From assembly GCF_026914185.1 (NCBI RefSeq), contig NC_070570.1, positions 2,294,001 through 2,358,000 of the forward strand: a stretch of 64,000 bases of DNA. Direction: 5' to 3'. This DNA comes from Puccinia triticina. Lineage: Eukaryota; Basidiomycota; Pucciniomycetes; Pucciniales; Pucciniaceae. The notes under the pieces are model-generated. The model was not told the origin of the DNA. It saw only the letters and a list, made by a program, of their open reading frames with translations, and searched no databases. Position numbers and translations under genes: made by a program. Below are positions 42,523-54,796 of this stretch, piece by piece; within the stretch, counting starts at the first letter, position 1, and the number at the start of each line of letters is the position of its first letter.

Positions 42523-43774
42523 AGCTGAACCAAATCTTCAAGCAGCGTAAGGTATTTTTTGTTTAGGGCTGTTTTAAGCTTCATGTTTGTCGTTTGAAGT
42601 CAATCAGCTCATGACGTTGGTAGTTTCAGTTAGGCGATATCTTCATCCGCAGAGGTGTGGTCATTCAAGGAGGTAATGTTCACTCACACCTCGAGGAGCC
42701 AAAATAAGTGCCATGCTTTGCCGATATATTCACAGTAGATGGCGATTGGATGATCAAATTGCAGGACAGTTCGCAATTACGACATCCGTACACCTATGCA
42801 CATGGTTTGGGCAGCGCTAGCCTGGGTCAAAGGGCGGAGAGATGGTTGGGCTTTGTGGAGACCCAGTTGTGTCAGAATTCGGACCCTGACCCAACTCAGC
42901 CTCAAACTCGTTCAGCCCCACTTGATTCAGTCAACCCAGCCAACCGCGCTCTCAATTCGGGCAACGACCCCAAAGATGCAAGCCACGATATCAATCAGGG
43001 TAAGTACAAAACCTTCTCCCTGACTGTACCAGACCATTGAGCAAACCGGTTCTGATGAAGCAGTCATGAAACTAATTGATACCAATTTCTTGTTGCACAG
43101 ACAATATGAATATCAATACGACCCTTGCAACCAGCTGTGAAGAACCAGCTGTGGGCGTTTCCCTCTTCGCCTGGACCGGTCTACTCTAAAGGCTGCATAC
43201 AGTACGTTGCTGCAGACAAGATACCTGCACCAGCAAACTAGCGCGCATAAAAGAGACTGACGGTTCTTCCTTTCTCTTGTTTTTCTTCATCTGCTTTCAC
43301 TTGGCACTGTTCATAGTCTCCCACCTGTACATAGCTCCTTCCTCCGCCTAGTTCAGATCCCACCAAAACCCGATCTCACCTACCTCAAGAGCCCTTTTTC
43401 ATTTACGCTTATCATCAGCAATCTTGCGACGACCTTGTAGCGCAGACTTGCCATTCTCGACTTATTCTCTACTTGTTTTCCTTTTCATTTCTTTTTCTTG
43501 TTCCACGCCTTGCGTTTCTCTTGTTCCCTACCTCAGCGCCATACCCTGCCCTGAAAGGTATGAAGAGTAAAACTCATCGCCTTTTCTCTCATTGTTCTTT
43601 TCTACCTGTTCATATAGCTTGAATCCTGACAAAGTGAAATTTCATCCTTAAAGTCTTGCATTTCTTACAAGTTGAAGCAATCAATAATCACGGTAGGCTT
43701 CTTCCGGTTCATGTCGATTTCCTTTGATTGAAGAGAAACATTGGTTCTGTTAGCACAGATATTTGACATTTTTG
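42523..43774. other. Helitron 5' flank, no supported gene
   Basis: Mostly pyrimidine-rich untranslated-looking sequence. Short plus-strand frames (for example 42708-43040) lack motifs. The Helitron 5' TC terminus should lie here but was not identified. Confidence 0.35.
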
Positions 43775-44950
43775 ATGGCACGCACCCGCTGATCAAGAAA
43801 CAAAAGCCTCGCGGCTCAAGCGCAAAATTTATTTGCTCAAAGGCGTTCTACCACTCGAGAGCCAACTCCTCTGCAGGAACGGCGAACCCCAGCAAGAAAT
43901 ACCCCTCAAAATATTCGTCTTCCTCCTGATGATATCCGGAATTATCTGCCTACCATTCGTCCTGTTGCAACCGATCCGGAGAACAACACCAAATCAGAGA
44001 TATTTAGGCGATTCAGTGATGAGATACCTCATTACGTGGGACAGATGAACGACCCATGCGCGAGTTGTGAGGCGTTACATTTTGTCGCTGAACGAACAAA
44101 GGATCTTCTGAACCAGACCGCTGCCAGTTATTCTTCTTGTTGTAGGAAAGGAAAGGTTGTGTTGCCCGTGAGATATGATGAGATTGAGTATCCGGAATTT
44201 TTGGTAAATTTATGGCGCAATGCGGATGATGGTGAGTCAGTTTTTAGGCAGAATGCTGCACCATGATCAGTTTAATGACAATTTTCTGCCAATAATCGCA
44301 TTATGTTCCAACGACACACCTGAGGCTATAACAACGCATTATCTTTTTCTTCGTGCGGAGCGGAAATTGATCGTTTGGTTCAGGGCCAACGCGGTATTTT
44401 TAGCTTTAGAGTCACTGGCTCTCTATATCACAACATTGGTTCACTTCATCCCAACAAGAGCAGTATTCCAGTGTTCGCTCAGATTTACGTAGTCGGCGGT
44501 GATGACACTGATGAAGCAGCGCTCAGGGCGGCACAGGCTAGATCACCAATTGATGTTGAAACATTGATTCAGATACAAAACTGGCTTACTATCAACAACT
44601 CTTATGCGCGTTGGTTCCGAATGGTACGCGAGTGGGACAATAATGATGATAATCGAACTTTTGCATTGCAGAACTACTCCAGAGCCGGCCTCGACCAACG
44701 AGTTTACAATGAGCCTCGAACCTTAGAAGTTGGTATGGTTATTGACCGCGATAACCCTGAGGATATAGGCCAGAGACATATTGTACTCAGGAGGAGAGGA
44801 GGCGGCCTCAAACACATCACCAACGATTACAGCGGCTACCTCCCAATCTGTTATCCGCTTTTCTTCCCATACAGCAAGCAAGGCTGGATTCACGGTTGGC
44901 CCAGCGGTTCTGATAGGAGTGAGTTTTAATTCCTTCTAATCTGATTCATT

Positions 44951-45088
44951 GGGTGACTTCCCGTGGGATCTGGGACCCTCCCAGATGCCGCTTTAGACCC
45001 GAAAATTCTAGATTTTCGCAGCAAAATCTAGCTTTTCGGGCTCTAAACCGTTTCTGGGAGGCTCGCAGATCTCAACAGGAAGTCATCC
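44951..45088. mobile_element. 138-bp MITE inside a Helitron intron
   Basis: The arms GGGTGACTTCC..TCCCAGA..CCCGAAAA and their inverse (TTTTCGGG..TCTGGGA..GGAAGTCATCC) pair along nearly the whole element. ATT flanks both sides (44948-44950, 45089-45091). It takes up most of the intron between GSDR and TDATISQCEW. Confidence 0.75.
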
Positions 45089-45896
45089 ATTACAATGTGT
45101 GACTTATGCCAAGCACAGATGCTACTATATCCCAGTGCGAATGGTATGTCTCCATGATCTTTGATCGTGACGGCAAGTTCTCTGCCATTCTTCATGGGTG
45201 GAACCTCTTTCAAGAGATAGTGGTCAACATGTACATGTGCGTGGAGAGAGGACGGCTCAACTTCTTTGTATTCAACCAGGCTCAGATAAAGGCAGATATC
45301 TACCGGGGCGTATTGGAGTCATTTGCCGATGGGGAAGACGCTCAAGGGAGGAGAATTGTTTTGCCCTCATCGTTCTCAGGCTCGCCGCGAAACCTGATGC
45401 AATTATATCAAGATTCAATGGCAAGTGTTCGCCATTTTGGTCCACCCTTGGCATTTGTCACCATGACTGCAAATCCTCGGTGGTTGGAGGTCGCCGAGTG
45501 TGTCAGACCATACCTTGAGCCTCCTGACAGACCCGACATTGTCACACGTATCTTTTGACTCAAGTTAGATTCATTAATCGAGGACGTAGTGAAGAACGCG
45601 CGTCTAGGCGAGGTTGCAGCTTGGGTTTACACGATTGAATTCCAAAAACGGGGCCTCCCCCATGCTCACATCATTCTGATCAACAAGCCCGGGAGTGTTC
45701 CTCGAACACCCGAAGCTATAGACATATTGGTAACTGCAGAGATACCCGGTGAAGCTGAGGAGCCAGAGTTGCACCGGATAGTAACTCGATGCATGTTACA
45801 TGGGCCATGCAATTCAAGCAGCATGTGTTGGAAAGAAGGCAGGTGTGATAAACGCTTTCCAAAACCTTTTGCGCCAGTTACCCAAATAGTGGATGA

Positions 45897-46400
45897 TGTT
45901 AAGATTTCAGCTCTTTAAAAAGATGCTGAGGGGAAGGGCTGTTCTTGAGTAAGTCGGAACAGGATTGGGGAGCTGCCAAAGGTGGCTCTTGGTGAAAAAT
46001 GCTCAGACTTGATGATTTTTATTTCATGTCCGAGGAGTGGACTTTAACCAAACAACTAGAGAGCCCCCCAACAAGATCCAAAGGGGGGCCTAACAACAGT
46101 AACAGGGGACAGGACAGGTGACAGGAACTGGTGACAGGAACTGGTGACAGGGAACAGGAGACAAGTCATGGCCACTCAGCCAAACAAATCAGAACAGGTG
46201 ACAGGAACAGGGAACTGGGAACTGGAACAGGAACAGGGTACTGGACAGGGGACTGAACAGGTGACATAAACAGGACAGGGGACCACTCGGTCAGACAGGA
46301 AACATGGGCCACTTGGCCATACAGGAAAGACATTAGCCACTTGGCTAGACAGGAAGAGGGGAGTAAGAAGCTGTGAGCGGAAGAGGTCAGAATTCTGACA
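45897..46400. mobile_element. Solo LTR (504 bp) in the Helitron Rep gene, second family
   Basis: Termini TGTTAAGA and TTCTGACA with TSD GATGA (45892-45896, 46401-46405). Removing it rejoins QIVD|DAYPNYQRRDNG in frame. The interior has a GACAGGAACTGGT tandem repeat (46099-46260). No matching LTR was found elsewhere in the window. Confidence 0.82.
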
Positions 46401-46491
46401 GATGATGCATACCCAAACTACCAACGTCGAGATAACGGCAGAACCTTCACAAAGGACCATTTCGAATTCACTAACGTTCATGTTGTTCCTT

Positions 46492-47436
46492 TGTCAGCCT
46501 TAGAGTCAACACAGCTGACCTAAAGTCTGCCTTTTTCTACTTTTTACATATGAATTACTTCATATCTTTTTCATCTTAAGAGATATCCTTGTTTTGACTT
46601 CATATTCTGTTTCCTCATGCAATTTTAACCCTAGTTACAACTTACCAATTCTCTGTAACTCTACTCCTTCCCTGAGTTCTTGAGTTGTGGCGCGCATGCG
46701 CAGTTGTGACGTGTCAGCGCTACCAGGCGCGCCAAACCACATGTACATATGTAATTACATAAGCAAACTGTGAAAATTTTCGAAGTCAGGATCTCCCTTG
46801 CCTGAGGAGGATCTACAGACTTCAGCAGACCAGAACCACACCTCCAGACAACCCAGGATCACCAGAACAAGGCCACTACACTCCCAGTATCACCAACAGG
46901 AATATTGACAGTTAGTACCCTTTTCATTGAACCTTGATTATCTCTCCTCTCTGTCTCTTTGACTGCTTTCTCTCCTCTCTTGTTTGTTTCTCTCCTCTTT
47001 GATCACAGGTACATATACCTCTAGACATCTACTCTCAAGGATCAAATCACTTCATATCCTTCTTTTTCTGTGGTTTTTGTCAGTAACAAACCACATAGGT
47101 TTCCCTTTAAAGAACCTTGACTATCCACAGAGAAGTCTAAAAAATTGTGGCTGATTAGACTTGTCTAATTCAGATACCTTCCACGTTTCCATTGTGAGAA
47201 GAGGCTGTTGCAATCTCTGGCACAGCTTGGCAGCACTCCCTTAAGGAGTAGCATTGCTAGTGGATGTTAGTTCCCACCTACAGGTCAAAAGAACCTTGAT
47301 TATCATCTCTCAGATCATCTCTTTCTTTCTCTCTCTTTCTCTCTTACTGTTTGTTTTTTCTTTATCCCAAGAAATCCAAACAGTGCCCACCCATTTTTCT
47401 TGTGTCCTGCTGTCACATAAGAGACACAGGCTCACA
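46492..47436 (+). mobile_element. Solo LTR (945 bp) of the Gypsy A family in the Helitron Rep gene
   Basis: Starts TGTCAGCC and ends GGCTCACA, TSD TCCTT (46487-46491, 47437-47441). Removing it restores VHVVPYNKYLLLKYN across the junction. Opposite orientation to Gypsy A. Confidence 0.93.
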
Positions 47437-50146
47437 TCCTTACAACAAGTATTTGCTGCTCAAGTATAACTGCCATATTAACGTCAAGATACCCTACGGC
47501 ATACACGCATTGAAGTATCTGTTCAAATATATAACTAAAGGTGTTGATCGCTCATCATTGAGGATGACTGTTGGGGACGAGACCCTGAAATTTATCAACG
47601 GGAGGTACATTGGTCCTTCGGAAGGTGAGCCATTATGCCTTTTTTTTTTTGAAAAGATGAGAAGTCTGATCAAATTATATTTGTTATCCAGCTGCGTGGA
47701 GACTATTGCGGTTTGAGACAAGTGAGTGTTACCCTGCGATTCAACAGCTAGCACTCCATCTCGAGGGAGAACATGAGGTGTATTACCGCGACGAAGAGGG
47801 TCTCTGTCAACAGATGCAAACTGCAAAAGCAGCCCGTACACATCTTACGGAAATGTATTGATTGAACCGAAAGAACGCAATTGGGATTGGTGTTGCGTCC
47901 CGCACTCTTCTCTATCACGAATTCCCCAAGTACTTTACTTGGACAAACAATAAACGTTTCAAGGCAAGGGAGCGGCAATGTGACACAATCGGGCGTATTT
48001 ATCATGCTTCTGTTAACCAAGGTGAACTATACTATTTGCGCCTACTCTTGCTCAATGTTCGAGGCGCAATGAGTCCAGTCCATATGAGAACTGTGAATGG
48101 GACTGTATTCAACACTTATTGTGAGACTTGCAATGAACTCAGGCTGTTGGTTTCGGATTGTCATCATTGCCAATCAATCCTAGATGCGGGACATTGGATG
48201 AGTGGAGAAGCTCTACGACGCATGTTCTGTTTGATTTTAATTCACAGTCCCCCAGCATCACCACAAGCAATACTCAAGGAGTTTATCAATGTTTTATCCA
48301 ATGATTGTTTATACAATCTCAAGCATAAATATCATGTGCGGAATTCAACCAACAAGGAGCGTCAGTCACTCTGCTATTATCGGATCAAAGCCATCCTGAG
48401 TGAACACGGCAAGACTCTTGACTCTGTAGGACTCAACAACATAGCACATCACAATCACCTCTGGGACATATTTGATCACCAGTCGGTCGCTGAGGCCTCT
48501 CAATGTTCATGAGAATACGGAAATCAGCTGGAAAAAGAGATCACCATCGACGGAGTCACTCCGCATTGCAAAAGTTATCATTTGGGACAAGATCTCAATG
48601 CAGATCAGATTTGCAGCCGAGGCGGTGGACCGCGCATTCCGGGAGTTGATGGAAAACAAGGAGCCATTTGGTGGTAAAATTGTGATTTTCAGCGGTGATT
48701 TCAGACAGACTTTCCCTGTGGTGCCTGGCGGCAGTATAATGGAACAGGGACGCTGTTGCATAATCAACTCAGCGATCTGGGGCAACGTCCACTATTTCCA
48801 GCTCACACAGAACCTCTGGCTTATCAACAGCGGTGACCCCGACTTGATGAACACCAATTTATTATTCCATGAGTGGCTTTTGTCCATTGGCAATGGTTCA
48901 GATCAAACCGAGTTTACATCTGACATTGAACTCAGATTCGGCAATATCTACAAGCATTCCAACCAAAGGATCCTTGCAGAACGTACAATTACAATGGCTT
49001 ACGGTGACATTCACATGTTAACAGAATCCACAGCAGACAAGAGCCGTGCAACATACTTTGGTAACCGTCTGATCTTGGCACCTTTGAACTCCGACGTGAA
49101 CCAGATCAACCGTATGTGCCTAGCCTTGATAACAACACCAGTCTTTGTCTCACACTCAATCAAACAAATGCGGAATGAGGAGGACGTACAGGATAGTGAC
49201 GAGGCCATCCCTGAAGAGGTGCTTTGCACCTTTTCCATACCCGGTTTCCCGGAAGCCAACCTTGAATTAAAAGTCGGTATTCCGGTCATACTACTCCGTA
49301 ATCTTGATCTCAAACAGGGCCTCTCAAATGGCACACAAATGCTGGTTTTACAAATCAGAACAGACGCACTCTGCTGCAAAGTCATCACAGGAAGCCGTGC
49401 CGGCGACAAAGTCGCAATCCCCAAACTAACCCTCATACATAAACCAGATAGAGTTTACGCTGTGACATTTTCTAGAAACCAGTTCCCCGTTGCAATTGCT
49501 TTCGCTCTGACCATCAAAAAAGCTCAAGGACAATCACTCTCAAAAGTATTGGTATATCTCCCGCAGCCGGTGTTTGGACACGGGCAACTCTATGTAGCAT
49601 TATCACGAGTAACGAGTCTAGCGGGTCTATCTATCTGTATGGCTCAGGAGTCCAACTCTAATGTAAGCGTGACATCTAACGTGGTGAACCTTGACATCAT
49701 CAGGAGAAGTCAAGATCAAGCTGCTGGGGATAGTTAGTGCTCTCCTCACAATCAAATTCTACATACATGATCTAATAATTTCTTCATACCCGATGTGATT
49801 GTTTGCAGTTGCGTAGCACATGTATTCAAAAGTAATCATACAGCTTAACTTGCCCTATGACAAGATTCCCCTCCAGAGAGGTATGCAAGTCAAGGGGTAA
49901 AAGCAAACATGGTGGATTTGACCATGCAGCAAACACAGGACTTTATACCATTTGGATCTATGGCCAAGTTGTGGTTTGTTCAACACCGACAGGGCGCTCT
50001 GATGTATATACACCGTACGGATGAGAAGGAATCAGAGCACGTTTCAAACATATTATTCATTGTATATACAAAATAATTAAAATGTGTCAGTATGCCCCAA
50101 TGTAGAGTTTCAAGTGAGGTGTGCAACTTGTTCCAGATCCAAGTTC

Positions 50147-50184
50147 CTAGGGGACTGGGGCGCTCGCCGCCCCGTCTCCCCTAG
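50147..50184 (+). terminator. Candidate Helitron 3' terminus with hairpin and CTAG
   Basis: GGGGCG ctcgc CGCCCC forms a tight hairpin ending 7 nt before CTAG (CTRR consensus), and the next host base is T as expected for A/T insertion. The whole CTAGGGGA..TCCCCTAG segment is also self-complementary. Position relative to RepHel fits. Confidence 0.5.
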
Positions 50185-51138
50185 TATGAGAGTGAGCATA
50201 AAGGTTATTGCAGATAAGAGGGATGATATGGTATGTTATAAAAGTGTAAGGGTGATGATAATGGCTAATGGGTGATATCTGTATAACTGGTGGGTACTGA
50301 ACTGAGGGAAAAGCAACTGGGGGGGAGAGAGCTCCTTATATAGAAAAATGTGAGGGATTTTAGCTACAAGGGGGACCCTGGATGAGGGATTTTAGCTGGT
50401 GGGCCGCGTACAAGTGGTGTCAGAAGATACTAAACACAGGCAAAAAGTGGGGTGAGAAATGAAAGATGATGTCAAACTATGCAAGGAGTGCATAAACAAA
50501 GCAGGGAAATTTCAAATACAGGGGTACCTCATGCAAGGGGCGCATGAGTGGTGTCAGACTAATGCAAGGAGTGCAGAAATGGGGTCAGAGGACTGCATGC
50601 AGCTGCAAGGGGTGCGTAAATGAGGTGGGGACATGTCAAATACAGAGGAAATGGGGTTGGTCCCCTGCATATGCAGTGGAGATAAGAGGGATAGAAAAGA
50701 GTATGTGTTTGGCTGGGGCTGAGTATGCGTATACCTGGGAAAGGTGACTTGAGGGTTGTGACAGGTTGATGACTGGGGTTGGCCATGTCCATGAGGGTCC
50801 AAGAGGGTGTAACTTCCAATCCAACGGGGTTCCAGTGACGCTGTGGTAAGCCAATCCTGATCTACCCAGAAAACCAGCAACCATCAAAGCCCAAGGCCCT
50901 CAACATCCCCACTCAATGGTCATACCCTGGATAATAATATTCCCTCTTCCCACACTCCCCCTCTCTTGGATAAACCTTCTCCCTAGTCTCAAACATCTAC
51001 CCAGATCACATGTTACCCCCTTCTTCTAGTGTTGCCTTAGAACCATGTGCTCAAAGATGTATAAGCACCCTTGAAACCCTTCACCCTCCAAACCCAACAT
51101 GATACACATTATACTAGACACAGACCCAAACTCCACCT
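50185..51138. other. Non-coding, degenerate GCAAGGAGTGCA-like repeats, no gene
   Basis: ATGCAAGG(A/G)GTGCA and GTGGTGTCAGA words recur irregularly between 50410 and 50620. Open frames here are short and lack motifs. Confidence 0.4.
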
Positions 51139-51375
51139 AGATTATCACTTCCTGAAACACTTCCTGAAACACCTGACTCCTCCTATCTTAGATCCCTAGA
51201 TTATTACTTCCTGAAACACTCCCTGAAACAACTGACTCCTCCTATCTTAGATCCCTAGATTATTACTTCCTGAAACACTTACTGAAACACCTGACTCCTC
51301 CTATCTTAGATCCCTAGATTATTACTTCCTGAAACACTTCCTGAAACACCTAACTCCTCCTATCTTAGATCATAG
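51139..51375. repeat. 59-bp tandem repeat, about four units
   Basis: Units start near 51142, 51201, 51260 and 51319, each with TTATTACTTCCTGAAACACT, then CTCCTCCTATCTTAGATC. Units are nearly identical. Confidence 0.88.
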
Positions 51376-53640
51376 AATATTCTACCCCTGTTATGTCTCA
51401 CATATCCCCTCCTCCAACTAGGAAGATTGCACCATAGCCCCAGAAGATGGCATCATCCCCACCCAATATTACACCATCATGTGACTCCTTGACCCACTAC
51501 TCTGACCACATGGCTGTTTCATCCTATAAAAGTAGAATGTTCTATGCTTCCCTTCAGGTTATCCTTGTTTCCTCATGGCTCCTCTTTCTTGTGTATATAA
51601 ACTGGGTTGTTTTCCTCTTCATTTGTTCCCCATCAGATCCTGTCAAAGTAATTCAGATCACTGGTCACCTATCATTAGCCTTGCTTATGCCAATAAATCA
51701 GATTGGACAAGCTTTTTATCTGTGTAAAAAATATTAGATTAGTAGAAAAGTAACCCTCAAGACATACCTCAAGAATCCTCTATAGCCACACCTTTCCATA
51801 AGAGTCCACACTCTTATATCTTTTTCTTGTTCCCAGAGAGGCAGCCCATTAAAGCACCATTCCCTCTCCAGCTCTATTCATCCCAAGAGTAGTTCCACAA
51901 CGCTTCCAGTTGTGAATAGGGGTAAAATTGGCTGTAGAATCCATTTCTGAGGTCCATTTGGTGTTATCTTGAGGCCTAGGGTGAGTAAATATATGTATGA
52001 GAAAAAAAATTGATTTTTCACTTTTCCGTCTACCACACCGCCTCCGTACCCCCAATCCCCTCTACTCCTACTGGATTATCTGCTAAAAGGTGCAAGCGCC
52101 GCAGATATCGCAGTCTCATTTCTCCTCATGTTCTATCCACCTTGACCTATGTAACAAATTACTTACCCGTTCCCAGCGCTGGACCTTTGAACCCGTTTGT
52201 CTCCTCTATCTCCCACAACCTCCACCAGTACTCTGTCCCTTTGTCTTTCTCCTTCAGTTCCCTTTTCTCTCTCCGGTGTGGTGGCCAGTATGGTGGGCAA
52301 TTTCAGATTCAGTTTCCGCCCCAACGGCATCAGACCTCAAGATTCACAGCTTTGAGAACCTCAAGAATCAAGCCCCCCCACTTCCAGGCCCTTTCTCTAT
52401 ACTGTTTTCCCATCATTTCTTTCCTTTTCCGTTCAAGACTCTTTCCCCCCCCTCTTGTTTATTTTCTTGGTCCTAACACAGCTTGTGCTGTGGGTTTTAT
52501 TCCTTTTCTTTGGTTTTTGATCTATTTCTCTTATTTCTCTGTCTGGTTTGTGTCATCTTTCTATCTATTCTTATGCTGTTTTTTTTTTTTTTTTTTTTTT
52601 TTCTATTCTGCTGAGCTCTGTTGTGCTGTCCTGTTTTGATTCTCTTTTTTTTTCTGTTTTCTTTTGTGTTCTTGTCTATTTGTGTTGTGTTGTGTGCCCG
52701 CGCATGGCGCGCAAGGATATGATGAAATGTATGTGACATGTTGTCTCCCCAAGTCCAAGTTCGCAGAACTTGGAGGAGGGGAGTGGCATGGCATTCTGAT
52801 CCGCCATCCAGAGTCTTTGATCATCACAAGCCAGCATTTTTCAACAAGTACAACCTTCATCAAGAAAACCCCGCCATCGAGAATCTAACCCTCGACAAAA
52901 ACCCACTCAAAACCACTTCCCCACCACAAGCTATCAACTTGAATCCCCAGACTCAACTCCGGATCATCCAAGAGGGCAGCCACCCAGCACTTTTCCCCTC
53001 CCAGCGCTGTCGCCGGCCTAGCACCGGTCGAAGCTCCATACCGGAGCCTTTGACGACGACCAAGTTTCTTCTTGTTGTCCTTTTTAAGCTCGCCCTCGGG
53101 GCCGTTGATGTCTGTGATCTGTTTCGCCGTCGCCGTTACTGCTGCCAAATTGGAGATGCTGTTTTTTATATTAGTCATGCTCTTGGCAGTTTTAGCAAAA
53201 ATTTCCTCAGCAAAAATTTATCCCTTTGGCAAGGGGCTAGCGGTTAGGTGTGATTGGCGTAATTTGCCAAAGTCGTGGTTCCGAGTTTGCTTTGCTAGCC
53301 GCGAAAATTCCTGGGACTTCTTGCGCAAGCTGAGCGGCGTTAGTCCTTGGTGTCCTGAGCGTTGATCTTGGTTCGGTGGCGTTTGCTACTGGCCGGTCCC
53401 GGTTTTCCGCTGTCTTCTAGGTCTGGGCTCCGCTTGTGGGTGCTCCGGCTACGCGCCGCGCTGTGCTCCCTGCGGTGTGCCCCGCGCCCGTGCCTCTCGA
53501 CGACTCCACTGCCGCCGCTCCTTGGACTCTGCTCCCCTCCTGCTGCGCTCCCGGGAAGCGCCCATGAAGAGGTTCAACTTGTTCAGCTGTCAAAAACCTC
53601 TGGGATGAACATGAGAAGCATTTGCATTTATTGGCTAGAT
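51376..53640. other. Intergenic sequence with poly-T tract and remnant shared with 13.0 kb
   Basis: 52070-52145 matches 12973-13045. A T-tract lies at about 52579-52601. Plus-strand frames at 52010-52640 and 52738-53247 are Ser/Phe- or Pro-rich without domains. No gene is supported. Confidence 0.4.
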
Positions 53641-53649
53641 TGAACACGC

Positions 53650-54255
53650 AGTCCCTCCTGCGGCAAACTTAACAAAGTCCCTTGAGACTTCGGGGGTGAA
53701 CTCGCGAAGCAAGCTTCCGTCAGGAGGGACTTACCCCTTAGCTCCCCAAACTTGTGACCAAGAATGGATTTTCAAGGTATTTTGTTTATTTTTTCTACAG
53801 CTCACCCACCACATCCACTCCTTGTTTATTAGCTCAATGTCATTGGAACATGCTGGAGAAAAGAGTACAGATGTGTACATCTCCCATGATCCCCTCTACA
53901 TTCTTGTGTAGAGCAAACTGTGGAAAGTGTGTTGGTGAGCACAGACCCTTTCCGTGCAAAGCCTCATTTTGTGTATATTTCAAGATGTCTTTTGGACCAG
54001 AAGGAATGTGAAGTTGCCCAAATTCTGTAGGTTGGACAGGCACAAGCTAATCTTTCACCTAAGCAACTTTATTCCAAAGAAAGACATGGAAGAAAGGAAT
54101 TATAGAAGTTTGAAAACTCGTGCCACCTGAATTTAGAATCTTGCCCCCGCAAACGCAAGTCCCTCCTGCCAAGGGCTGTCGGAGGCTTGCTTTGCAAAAC
54201 ACACGCCCGCAGCAGAGGGACTTCGTTAAGTTCGCTCCTGCGGAGGTCACACTTT
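53650..54255. mobile_element. Probable DNA element bounded by about 90-bp inverted repeats
   Basis: The left end (GTCCCTCCTGCGGC, AACTTAACAAAGTCCCT, GCGAAGCAAGCTTCCG, TCAGGAGGGACTT) is matched inverted at 54150-54250 (AACTTAACGAAGTCCCT, AAGCAAGCCTCCG, GCAGGAGGGACTT). The interior is non-coding. No TSD could be fixed. Confidence 0.5.
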
Positions 54256-54330
54256 GCCTGCAAGCGGTGAATGTTGGCAGAAGGAACTTGATTTTTTGCC
54301 AAATTCCCAAAATTTCCAATAATCTGCCAG

Positions 54331-54796
54331 TGTCAGCCTTAGAGCCAGTGCAGCTGGCCTCAAGTCTGCCTTTTTCTACTCCATTATATCTAAATTACTT
54401 TATATCTTTTTTACCTTAAGGTTTAACCTTGATCTGACTTCAGATTCTGTTTTCTCATGTAATCTTAACCCTAGTTACAACTTACCACTTTCCAATAACT
54501 CTACCCCTTCATAGAGTTCTTGAGTTGTGGCACACATGCGCAGCAGTGACGTGTAAGCGCTACCAGGCGCTCCGAACCACATGTACATGTGTGATTATGT
54601 CATCCAACTTTGAAAATTTTCAAAGTCAGGATCCCCCATGCAGCTGGAGGATCCACAGACTTCAGCACACCAGAACCACACCCCAGATAACCCCAGGATC
54701 ACCACCAAAGAGATTACCACTCTCCCAGTATACCTACCGTCACAGGCGCCTAGGATATTGACAGTAAGTAACCGCTTTCACTGAACCTTTTTTATC
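54331..54796 (+). repeat. Half of a Gypsy A-family LTR, inverted relative to the adjoining Gypsy B
   Basis: Begins TGTCAGCCTTAGAGCC and aligns with the LTR up to GGTTCAGT..CTGAGATA (reverse sense), then stops at the Gypsy B stop codon. About 466 of 945-968 bp remain. It resembles the divergent 12005 copy more than Gypsy A. Confidence 0.8.

Larger units (their letters stand above)
43775..49737 (+). pseudogene. Helitron RepHel: HUH Rep endonuclease fused to Pif1-type helicase, broken
   Basis: From ATG 43775: the N-terminal zinc region (VGQMNDPCASCEALHFVAER, SSCCRKGKVVLP), FRVTGSLYHNIGSLHP and QIKADIYRGVLESFADGED, then the Rep HUH motif GLPHAHIIL near 45655 and the two-tyrosine motif LKYLFKYITKG near 47510. 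The helicase part keeps [21 protein letters not shown], LALIxx-type linkers, [18 protein letters not shown] and [13 protein letters not shown]. Real introns are visible (47625-47691 joins GPSE|AAWRLLRFE exactly; another spans about 44919-45113). Defects: TGA near 43790, 45556 and 47859; a disrupted stretch near 44230-44325; and a deletion/frameshift near 48480 that removed the Walker A (P-loop) region. Walker B has DK for the usual DE. Confidence 0.88.
43775..50184 (+). mobile_element. Helitron rolling-circle transposon, dead copy (5' end not located)
   Basis: Contains a RepHel gene, two solo LTRs and a MITE. A candidate 3' terminus is CTAG at 50181-50184, followed by T, preceded by a GC hairpin. 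The start given is the RepHel ATG; the true 5' end is further left. Confidence 0.8.

Noticed and set aside
42708..43040. 110-codon plus-strand ORF before the Helitron
   Set aside because: No homology or splice evidence; composition similar to the surrounding non-coding DNA.
49011..49436. Antisense ORF over the Helitron helicase
   Set aside because: Shadow of the conserved helicase frame.
52738..53365. Overlapping plus-strand ORFs of 97-169 codons
   Set aside because: Frames overlap, no motif, no supported introns; left as intergenic.
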